Program-made: the position numbers and the translations under genes | In this document: positions 55,191 through 64,000 of the stretch, in pieces | Layout: each line of letters opens with the position of its first letter | Position numbering within the stretch: position 1 is the first letter of the stretch | The notes under the pieces: generated by a model | What the model was told of the DNA's origin: nothing | The model's database searches: none | What the model saw: only the letters and a program-made list of their open reading frames with translations | Source: Gnetum montanum | Taxonomy: Eukaryota; Streptophyta; Gnetopsida; Gnetales; Gnetaceae | DNA length: 64,000 nt | Reading direction: 5' to 3' | NCBI GenBank assembly: GCA_015680685.1 | Contig: MNCI01004927.1 | Span: 1,099,663-1,163,662, forward strand

Positions 55191-58100
55191 TCATCCTTTC
55201 TCCGATGTGTGATGTGCATTGACCATTCTAGAGTCATGGTAAGGTCTGGTCTGTTGCACATTGACTAGTAACCTTTTATCAGAGCAGTTGTTTGAATTTT
55301 TTAAGAATTTCCAACTGCCCCCAATTGATGTTTTCAAGTTAAGGTTTGGAAGTTGGTGACACTCTTGCTCCAGTGCATCTATGCTTTCGACGTGAGTGTA
55401 AGTTGTTCCCTCAGTTAGTTCCATGCACGTTGGTGAGTTGCTCTCTTGATCAGCTATCAACCACTGGGTGTCTTCTTGTTGTGTGGTTGCTACATACAAG
55501 CACTTTTGTATGTTAATTTCTTGGGCACACTAGTTACATGCAGGCAATGCTGAACATTCCTGTACACAATCACACCCTGTATCACTGTATGTGATGCATG
55601 GAACTTTCTTCTTCTCAATCCTCTCAAAAGTGTTTTCCTTAGATATTTATAGGGAAAGATCATGGATTCCTAGGTGTGCATTTATGGTACTTAGCCATGC
55701 CCTTCCCATTATTATTGGGAAGTCGCCTTTATCAGTGTTTACTTGTATCACTAGGAAATCAACTAGGTATGACCACCCACACACAGTGGTAATGATGTCC
55801 TCCACTAGTCCCAAGGGAACAATGATGGACTGGTCAGCCAACTCTAAGCGAATATTGCTCTTCTTTAATGGAGGCAAGTTCCAAGCTTTATACATCTCTT
55901 GTGATATTAGGTTGACTCCAAAACCTGAGTCCAGAAGAGCTTTACATGGTTCATTCCCATCGACTTGGAGATAGATTATAGGGCTTTCGGGGTTAGAGAA
56001 TTTCCTAGGAAGGTGGCCCTCCTTAATCCAGTCAGTAATGGCATGTGTTAACATAACTGTGTGTGTTGAGCTCTATTTTTTGTTTGAAGGGAGCTCTAAA
56101 GCCTTATTTGATGGAGAAGCATTCAGAGGCTCAACCGCTTGTGGTTATGAGAGCTTGGTTGGACTGTTGGTTCTGAAAAAAGGTCTTTAACCAACAGCGG
56201 GTTGAAGGTTCGCAACTCTCATAGCATTGCATTGCTGCAGTTGAGTGGGGAGTTCCCTTTGCATTGTTGGAGCAGGTGGTAATGGAGCTATTGGTGTGAG
56301 AGTTGCAGATGGGTTTGGAGGATGGTATGTTTGTGGGTTGTCTCCCCTAGGAGAAGGAGTCCTATAATACTCCCAAGCTTGGTAGTGATGTTGTGGTGTC
56401 ACGTGACCAGCAGAGTCACGTGGAGAGATTGGTTGCTGCACACAATAGCCATATGGATCTGGTTGTCGATAAGGATATTGTTGCCTTGGTGGTGGCATCC
56501 CCCATGACTATGGGTATTTCCACTACTGGTGTTGCTCAATAGGTTATGGCAGAGTTCCACTTAGATAATACGTTAAAGGTTGGTGGAACTGCCTTGGGTT
56601 ACCTTGAGGATAAGGTAACCTTCAGGGTACTTGTCATTTGTTAAGTCGTGGGTTGAGTGCATACACCCCAGACTCTTGTAGATGTGAGATTATTGGGCAA
56701 CATCCCTTAGGATGGTCGTATTGGCATATCTCACATCCACCGTCATTGTTTGTATTAGAATCCACACCCTCTTTGGTGATGGCCATTTTATCCTTACCTT
56801 TGTTATGTGCATTGTCCATGTCCCTCTTTTTCTTTTTTTCATAGTCACTACCTTGCTCCTTAGACTCCTCTACGATTTTAAGAACAGTTTCAAATCTACT
56901 ATCCAGGGAGTCCCACATTTGGTCTACCTTTGCCGACACTTCTGTTGTTAATTTTTGGAGCTGCAAGGTTTTCCTATTCACCATCTCTTCGAGTGGTGAC
57001 TCTTCCTCCTCCTCACAGAATCTCACTCCCCTTTTTCGAAGGGAAGGATCTCGGTTGTACTCTTCCACACATTCTCATTCTCTCTTACATAGCTCCCCTT
57101 CTTCCTTGGCTACTTGCTCTAGCAATCTATGGACCTGATGGGACCTAAGTTCTAATAATCTCCCTTGGGCATACGTTCTAAGAGTTCTCCTTGTTTCATG
57201 CCTAAGTCCATTTATGAGATGGCGTAGTTGATCCCGCTCTGCGTAACCATGGCCCGGGCAATGATGTAACATTGCATAATAACAGCCCATGGCAGCATCC
57301 AAGGGTTCGTGATTTCCTTGCTTCCATCCTGGATTTTCTTTCATAGGTTGGACACCCGAGAGTACATTTGATACTTATCATTAGACAGTTCTAGCATCAT
57401 ACTCTACCTCCGAATGGATTCCGATTCTAAGGACCGGTACCAGCTTTCTTCTTCTTTTACTAGTATCCTATGGAACAACTTTAGCTTTTGCCACTCATTC
57501 TCGATGTTCTACAAGCCACATGCATCTTGAAATGCTTGTAGGTGATTTTGAGAATTAACGTTGTATCCCCCCTCAAACCATGGGATGTTATTCATATCCA
57601 ACCTCTTGATCCTACTATATTTTTGGTGCATTGTGGGAAATCTTATGGCCTCCATGATATCGAACATGCTTCTGGTTGCGAGTAGGGGTTCTTCGTGGTC
57701 ATCTCGTTCATAGCGTCTTTGATGTCTATGTGGTTCCCTACTCTCCCTTCTTCTATGTCATGATTTTCTAGAGTGTCCTTGTCCTCATTCTCGACTCTCT
57801 CATCGAGGTTTCTCACTCTGTTTACCTTTATCCTCATAGTTAGGCTCCTTATGATTGTGTCCTGATACTGAAGGAGAGGGTGAATGTGACAATGGAGGTG
57901 AAGAAGAAGGAGAACCATCGCCATGACGATGTTTCCTACCTTCTCTTCGGTGGTCCCGGCCCTGATCGTGATTACAATCAGAACGCCCACCTTTATCATG
58001 TGTTGGTGTTCCCTCATTAAACACTCCGTGTTCGTGGGGATTAGAACTAGGATTGTGAATCATGGAGTGGAGGTTTTGATACACCACCTCTTGACCATCG

Positions 58101-58579
58101 TTAGGAGGGGGAACATCGTTTTGTGGAGAACCTATTGAAATAGGTTCACCACCCTCAATTTTTCTTAAGACGGGTAAAGCATTATGGGGTCCTTTGCCCT
58201 TCAAAGATGTGTGGTGACTCTCCTATCGTAAGTCCCGTTGACGTTGCACTTCTATGGGATGGTAGTCCCTTGTGTCGTGATCACATGCAACATACTCTGT
58301 GTATAACTGTGACATGCCTATTCATGTGAGATCATGAAGGAGCATGTTGGGGACTGATCGGTCTGGAGGCAACACTATGTTACCCTCCAAGTCTCTCCAA
58401 TGTGATTGTTCATCTTGATAGAGAATAAAGGTAAAGTCAGGTACATACTCATCGTAATGAATATATACCATGCGGAACTATTAAGGCATTGGCGAATCTT
58501 GGTTACATATGTTATGTCGCCGACTGTCTCTTGTGTTAGTCCTAGGCAGTGAAGTGCTTTTGTAAAAAGAAGAAGATAT
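55191..58579 (-). pseudogene. Element H gag-protease, start codon lost
   Basis: The position of the F start codon reads ATA (58579-58577), so the natural start is gone. The S/R/H-rich linker (58200-57640), capsid (GCYYAMLHHCPGHGYAERDQ), coiled segment and knuckle CEICQYDHPKGC are well preserved. The protease keeps a proper active site, LDSGFGVNLIS (near 55900-55935), and IIMGRAWL. The tail EKRLL... is followed by the spacer, with no RT. Only a handful of stops separate it from an open frame. Confidence 0.8.
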
Positions 58580-58724
58580 TTTTATCTTGTTCGATATGCT
58601 ATTTACCGTTGTCTTATCTTTTCTTGATTAACCCTAAGGGTTCGTTCTAGCGTCCCAATGATATGAATGATCTCCTATGTTCTACGTAGCACACAAACAA
58701 CTAAGTCCTCGGCAATGGTGCTAA

Positions 58725-59550
58725 TGATGAGTGGCAAGGTACCCCTACACTCAACCATACGAATACGAGCGTTTCACTCGTGATCCAGTCGAACTCCAGG
58801 GACTAAGTGCTTACACGCCTTAATGGAACACTTAAGGTTAATCAATCATTGTCTTCCAAAACTTACTTGCATCATCACAGTTGTATGGTTAAGTATGCTT
58901 GAGGTATATGATTTTTATATCTTTTATCTTTTTAATGTCTTATGCTAATAGGGGAAGGTGAAGAGAACTAAGTGACTAACTTTCATTAACTATTCACTAA
59001 CTAAGTTTTAATTGTCCTAACACCAGTATCCGTTCCCACTTGCCGCACACATCCTGTACCAGTGCAACGCTGCTGGGATTACAAAATGCTAATCGTTAAT
59101 GGGTTACCAAGCGCTACACACATGCTCAAAGTGGTCGTACTAAGTGCATTTAACTAGGAGACTCAAGGGTTGAGAGAGATTAATTATCTAGGAAAGCATT
59201 TAAACATTTAACAATAATTAATTACTATTTAGCTTAGTCCATATGTTGCAAGGTTTATCAAAAATTTCATCTTTATTACCGTACACAAATGTGTGCTCAG
59301 GTACAATTTTCTCGAATAAAGATCTGTTCACTTTAAGACTCCTACTGCAGGCACATGGAAATTATTCTAACTCTGAAATGGTAAAACTACAAGAGTTTAG
59401 CTAAGGGCCTAAATCTAAGTGCCTAGAATAGGGAAAGCCACCTCTTATTTATAGACATTGCGACGAGCTGCAATATCGCATACGCGATATCGTGGGGGCA
59501 GACCTGATATCGCTGATGTGATAGCATGTACACGATATCACAACTCATCA
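58725..59550 (-). repeat. Element H 5' LTR (right copy)
   Basis: Longer than its partner by 34 bp, mainly from extra words between TATTTATA (59446-59453) and the end: after GCATACGCGATATCG come GACCTGATATCG and GTACACGATATC. The primer site is adjacent at 58706-58724. Confidence 0.9.
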
Positions 59551-60040
59551 ATGACCTATACCATACTTTTGCTTGGCCAACGAGTGTCAGAGGAAAGAGC
59601 TTAAGTTTTTGCCACACATTATCAATGTTGTTCCATGCACAGGCATCGTAGAAGGCTTATAAACGTTGTTGGGGATCTAAATTGTAGCCTCCTGAAAATT
59701 TGGGAAAGTTGTTTAAATAAAGCCTAGGTAGACGGCTTTTCTTATGATGCCTGTGGGATATTCAAATAGCCTCTTGTATTTGTGTTAGGCTTGTAGTGAC
59801 CAATGGGAGTTCATCGTCACTAAGTATGTTATGCATTTGTGAGTTGGGACGATGTTGTCTTCATTTATGTTTATAGGAAACCCCTACATCAGATTGGGTA
59901 CTCCAAACTTCATCTTCATCATCATATAATTTTTTGGTTCTCTAATGAAGTGCCCGGCTGGTTGTTTCATGATCATAGTCTTGTGAAAGAGACATGNCGG
60001 CTGGTTGTTTCATGATCATAGTCTTGTGAAAGAGACATGG
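59551..60040 (-). pseudogene. Element G gag, N-terminal part
   Basis: Starts MSLSQDYDHETTSR at 60040, like MSLPQ of E and MPLLQDY of A. It runs to TLVGQAKVWY and is cut by the insertion of H. An N at 59997 with a 41-bp duplication disturbs the frame near the start. Confidence 0.7.
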
Positions 60041-60041
60041 T
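59956..60041. other. 41-bp exact duplication around an N
   Basis: The same 41 bases (GGCTGGTTGTTTCATG...) occur at 59956-59996 and 60001-60041, separated by N and three bases. It looks like an unmerged overlap of two contigs. Confidence 0.7.
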
Positions 60042-60171
60042 TGTAAATTCGTGTGTGTGATTTGTTGCAATTTTTTTCTTTCTAAAAGATATATCGTTAA
60101 TACTTGTTACAAAGATCTTGTGTGATGTAACTAATCTAAATAACCAGCACCATCCCTGGCAATGGCACCAA

Positions 60172-61098
60172 TGATGAGTGATGAGGTACCCCTACACTCA
60201 ACCATATGAATACGAGCGTTTCACGCACAATCCGGTCGAACTCCACAAACGAGCTAGTTGTGGTATCTAGATAGTTACTCGCTGATTGCAGCTCGCTGTC
60301 TTCCCACCTGGACTAGTATATGCTTTGTCACGTATGGTTTAGTCTAGAGTGAAGTGTATGATGTGTTCCTAAACTAATGCTACTTCAGGAGGCGATGGAA
60401 AATAATCTTAGCTAAGCTAGGAGGAAAAGAGAGAGAGAGAGCTATACTAAGAGGGGATAGGGAGAGAGAATCTAAACTAGCCTAAGTGTGATGAGCCTCC
60501 ATTCCTTAATCATCCATACACATCTTGGACCTTGTGCATGACTACCACTAGGATTACCAAGTGCAAATCCTAGGTACGCTACTAGGTTACCAAGTAGTCA
60601 CACTTAAATGCTCATGATTAAGTTGTACTCATTCCACATTTAAGGAGTTTAGGGTGAAGAGATATTAACTATGAAAGCAATAAATAACAATAATAATTAA
60701 ATAATTAAACTAAGTGAATGCTGCAATGATGAAGTATTCTCGATCTTTATTTCTGGTCATGTGCGTGTCTAAGTACATCACACTCAAATAAAGGATGTTG
60801 TACAATTACAGTCATCACATTGTGGGCATGCACTGAGAAATAATTCTAACTCTAAGAAGGAAAAATTGCAAGAGTTTGGGTAAGGGACTAAGAAGTAATG
60901 CCAAAACCAAGTGCACTGCCTCTTATTTATAGGCAATGAGACAGGACCCGATATTGCTTGGCAAGCTCAATATCGTGAACCCGATATTGCATACCTGATA
61001 TCGAGGGTCCAATATCAGGGCTCATCAGACCTAGTATCTTATATAAGGGTTCTGATAACAGGGTTCCGAAATAGGACCTGACAGACCATGACTCATCA
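60172..61098 (-). repeat. Element G 5' LTR (right copy)
   Basis: 927 bp. TATTTATA is at 60924-60931, then words CCGATATTGC, CAATATCGTG, CCGATATTGC, CTGATATCGAG and CCAATATCAGG (60948-61020). The number of words is smaller than in the left copy. Confidence 0.9.
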
Positions 61099-61744
61099 TC
61101 GTGCCTCTTACCATCCATCCTACCCTCGATATTTTCATAATCCACCTCATTATATGCCACTGCCAAGGACACAGGAAGGTTTCACACCACAATATCAACA
61201 AACGAATGTTGCTTTTGCTGCACATGTGCATAGACATGTCAACACTAGTGAGTCTCAACCACAATGGTGGGAAACACCCCTGTTGGAGAAAAGGCCATAA
61301 GCTAAAGCAAACCACACATGGACACACCACATCATCCAAGCCAACACAATGCCAATCTAGTGCACCACCTTCCTTTTTACCACCATTGTCCTCTAAGCCT
61401 ACACAAGGGCCATCATCCATTAGTACTCCAATCCCAAATCCAACCAATGAATCTACAAGTGTGGGGAGACAAACAAATCCATGCATACCATATCATGATC
61501 AAGGGTGCAACCGTGGGCCAAACATCCATAATGTTAACACACCTCATACCCTAATTCACCATACATTTAACCATCAAGTGTGTAACCAATAATTTTTCTA
61601 CCTAGCCACCACACCACAAACAGACACCCAATGGCTAGGTCATAATAGTTACCAATGTTTCATACATGCATGGATCCTAATTATCCACTTATTAATCCTT
61701 GTCACGGCCAAATGCTTAGCCGTGGGGATTATCCCCCATTCTAG
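61099..61744 (+). pseudogene. Element E gag, part 3 of 3
   Basis: Resumes after G in the P/Y/Q/H-rich tail (YHPSYPRYFHNPPHYMPLPR). Several stops follow. It ends NPCHGQMLSRGDYPPF with TAG 61742-61744, matching the gag ends of A and G. Confidence 0.75.
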
Positions 61745-62362
61745 TCTTCAAGATTCTTTAATGTTTTTCATTATTTTGTTTTACAACTTTTTGTTTTACA
61801 CATTCCTTATTTTACATCTTCGTGTTTTCATGTTATTAATCTTTTCTAATTTTTGTTTTACACCATTGTTAGTACATTTACTATTTCTTGAATATTTTAC
61901 ACTTTCTTTTATATTTTCTTTTACTTTGGTGTGATTTTTTAACTTTTTGTTAATAAGTGTCAAGTACAGTGGTAATGCACTACTTGATGGTGGTATGTAC
62001 TATTTTTGTTATTTGATTATTGGTGTCTAGTTTTTGGCTTTGAATTTTGTTACTGATGATTAGGACATGGTTTCTTTTTCATGCAACAGGTAGTGAGTCC
62101 ACGGCATCCACCCATCCACAAACTCTATGGTTTTTCTTGTTTTGGAAACGTGCAGTCCCTTCTTCATTAATAAAACTTTAATAAATTTGTGACTTTGGTA
62201 GTTTCTAGAATTGGAAAAGATTCAAAGCTTTGAACAAGGTATGGCTTTAAGGGGATTGAATATTCTTTGTGCTTTTCTATTTGCTTGGGTGCATGTGTGT
62301 TTTCATGGATTTCTTACTAGTTCATGTTGACCAATAAAAGGAAGCTGAATAAGTCCTTGCAT

Positions 62363-62502
62363 GGTGTGGTTCTTATCAAAACATGAAAACAAAAAAAAAT
62401 ATGAACATTCAAAGCACACCACTTGGAAAAAATAAATGCATGTGTCTTTGCATGGTGTGGTTCCCATTTCGGAAAAAAAATAATGGAAATTCAAAGCACA
62501 TC
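62363..62502 (+). other. Two A-loop inverted repeats in tandem (element E)
   Basis: GTTCTTAT (62369-62376) pairs with ATATGAAC (62399-62406) with one mismatch. TTCCCAT (62461-62467) pairs with ATGGAA (62483-62488) with a bulge. Both are framed by GGTGTG and CACACC/CACATCC. Confidence 0.5.
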
Positions 62503-62984
62503 CCTTGGACAAAAATAAACGGGCTACAAGCACTAGTTATGCGACTAAAAAGACATGTACCCATGTCTAAATGTCCCCTCTACCTAAGGCCCTTCTTCAC
62601 TTCCCACTTCTCTTTTCTTCTCTCATAAGGAACAATGGTTGTTCTGTGGGAGCATTCTTGTGTCTTAGGGGATGGACTAGTCTTAGAATGTCGATGTGAA
62701 GTCACTAAAAGTGGTTGGTTTTAGTCTGAACTAAGGATGGATCCTATCAAGTCATTTAACCACAAAATCCACAAGGGACTTCATGTGACCTTAATTAGGA
62801 ACTCCATTCCACTCTCTCTAATCCAACTATGCTTTCCATGTCTCACCTCACTGCCAGTTTCACATTCTTTATTCAATGTCTTGGTTTGATGTGTCAGAAT
62901 TCTTAGTTAGTTTCTTCTAGGTTTTTGTACTTAACCTCTTATTACCATTAATCATCTATGTAGCCCACAGACTCTTTGGTTTGA

Positions 62985-63045
62985 AGTTATGCAAGGGCAT
63001 AAAGGCTTGTGCCTGCTTTGGGGAGGACCCACTTACATATCTTTT
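62985..63045 (+). other. Conserved spacer block, copy 4 of 7
   Basis: TTATGCAAGGGCATAAAGGC, then TTTGGGGAGGACCCACTTAC. Confidence 0.6.
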
Positions 63046-63399
63046 GGTTCTGTTAGTTAAGTTCTTTACCTCTAGACACTTTTTACAATCAAATTATTTT
63101 TGTTTACCCCATCAATGACATCCGATTGTGCACATCTTCATAACACTTTTCAATGAACTTTCCTTTTTATTGTTGTGAATTCTTACACCCTCTTCAAATA
63201 TTTTCTTGTGTTAAACTTTTTCAACTTTAATGGACCGCTTATCTATTTTACCCTATTTGTCAACCTTTCCACTAGCACTCCTAAAGCAATCAATTTACCA
63301 CAATCACAACCTAGCTAAGTGTAATCACTAAAGAGACAAGGTACTTAACGGTTATGTGTTATACATTACAAACTAATTCACGATTTTTTTGTGATTGCA

Positions 63400-63719
63400 A
63401 TGGAAAGCATGGACTGGAAGCGGGACTATCTTCACAAAGGATGATGAAATAACACCTTGTGATGAGGACCGTTCATGACTATTCGATCTTCTATCTCTCT
63501 CTTCAACTGCCAAGAGGTGTTGGATGTCAGTTTTTTTTCTAGGGTGTTCACTTCTCTTATCATGAACATCCAATTTTGTAAAGGTTGTAACTCCATACAC
63601 TTGGGCACTCAGCATCTATCTATTCCACCTGAGTTAGTTTGTATGTCTGTCAATAATCCCATACCTACCTCGTCATTTTGTTTAACTCAAGGATAAGTTT
63701 TCATTCAGTCGTGGGGGTA
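63400..63719 (+). pseudogene. Element E ORF2 remnant and polypurine tract
   Basis: TTTTTTGTGATTGCA runs straight into ATGGAAAGCATGGAC, so the acceptor AG seen in A and B has lost its G. The frame is open for only a few codons. The end (AACTCAAGGATAAGTTTTCA, then GTCGTGGGGGTA) matches the pre-LTR sequence of A. Confidence 0.55.
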
Positions 63720-64000
63720 TGATGAGTCATGATTCACCTATCTTAACATTGGAGCCTTGACATCTAATGAATCACTATCTTTTGTCTACTTTGACGTCGG
63801 GTATGCGACGTCGAGGCTTGGATGCAACATCGGGTACCTGACATCGGGGTATATACTTTGGCCTATAAATACAACGCCTAGGCTCTCGTTTTGAGTCAGT
63901 TTTCAAGTTAGTTTTTAGTGAGAGCAATGAAGCTCTTGCCATTTCTTCTCTCTATAGTTAGAATATTTTCTGAGTATCTGCAAGATTCTAAGTGTGTATG
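63720..64000 (+). repeat. Element E 3' LTR, cut by window end
   Basis: TGATGAGTCATG follows GTGGGGGTA. Words TTGACGTCGGG, GCGACGTCGAGG, GCAACATCGGG and CTGACATCGGGG precede TATAAATA (63864-63871). It matches the LTR at 38365. Confidence 0.9.

Larger units (their letters stand above)
52463..59550 (-). mobile_element. Element H: gag-protease element nested in G
   Basis: LTRs at 52463-53254 and 58725-59550 (792 and 826 bp). Flanks ACGAC and ATGAC form a near-match 5-bp duplication inside the gag of G. It is organised like F and most similar to it, without RT or integrase. As the innermost element of the nest (D>E>G>H) it must be the youngest of that chain. Confidence 0.9.
47945..61098 (-). mobile_element. 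Element G: gag + ORF2 element, host of H
   Basis: LTRs at 47945-48900 and 60172-61098. Flanks TTGTG and TCGTG form a near-match 5-bp duplication in the gag of E. The primer site is at 60154-60171 on the minus strand (TTGGTGCCATTGCCAGGG). Gag is closest to that of A, the spacer aligns with A, and ORF2 keeps only its two ends. Element H interrupts gag. Confidence 0.9.
61745..63399 (+). other. Element E spacer
   Basis: T-rich stretch, CTTTAAGGGGATTG (62244-62257), two A-loop inverted repeats (62363-62419, 62455-62502) and the GGGGAGGACCCACTT block (62985-63045). No gene. Confidence 0.6.
38365..64000 (+). mobile_element. Element E: pol-less Athila-like element, split by F, G and H, runs past window end
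   Basis: The 5' LTR (38365-39208) and the start of the 3' LTR (from 63720) share the ACGT-type words upstream of TATAAATA, the CTTGACATCTAATGAATCA segment and GCCTAGGCTC after the TATA box. They are a pair although 24.5 kb apart. With F (39786-46528) and G/H (47945-61098) removed, a single gag runs 39334-39785, 46529-47944 and 61099-61744. The spacer and a remnant of ORF2 follow. No pol is visible. Confidence 0.8.

Noticed and set aside
1-64000. tRNA or rRNA genes
   Set aside because: The only tRNA-like sequences found are the short primer-binding sites next to LTRs; no full cloverleaf or rRNA was recognised.

Overview
The window is nuclear DNA from a seed plant with a large, retrotransposon-filled genome. 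One ordinary host gene is visible in 64 kb: an apparently intact CAX-interacting protein 4 / zinc-knuckle RS-type gene on the minus strand (27301-28299). Almost everything else is Ty3/gypsy LTR retrotransposon. A conifer or another large-genome seed plant would fit, but nothing here fixes the species.

Left block (1-24392). Element B (+) has its 5' end outside the window and its 3' LTR at 14650-15555. Element C (2509-12633, +, Tat/Ogre-like gag, protease and integrase tail, long LTRs full of CAAGCTAGCTTG repeats) is inserted inside B's second ORF. Element A (16267-24392, +) follows, with a nearly complete gag, a non-coding spacer, an internal promoter and a second ORF (ORF2) coding for a plant-transposon-type domain plus a long coiled coil.

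Middle (24393-29848). This holds AT-rich DNA, two tandem-repeat tracts, a cluster of inverted repeats and the host gene with its TATA box and telo-box.

Right block (29849-64000). This is a nest of Athila-like elements, D containing E, which contains F and G, and G contains H. D (+) is the only one with RT, RNase H and integrase, all decayed. E (+) runs from 38365 past the window end. F (39786-46528, minus), G (47945-61098, minus) and H (52463-59550, minus, inside G) each have two LTRs and near-matching 5-bp target duplications.

The Athila-like elements share LTR ends (TGATGAGT...ACTCATCA), a tRNA-Asp-type primer site, a GTGGGGGTA polypurine tract and a gag with a shortened zinc knuckle. They also share a structured non-coding spacer and a second transcription unit whose ATG sits directly after a splice acceptor. 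Most lack pol and must have been mobilised in trans. The most interesting signal is a set of palindromic words repeated just upstream of the TATA box. They differ between families, yet in A and B they match between the LTR and the internal promoter of the same element. ORF2 encodes a coiled-coil protein, so a self-specific DNA-binding regulator is a testable hypothesis, not a demonstrated system.
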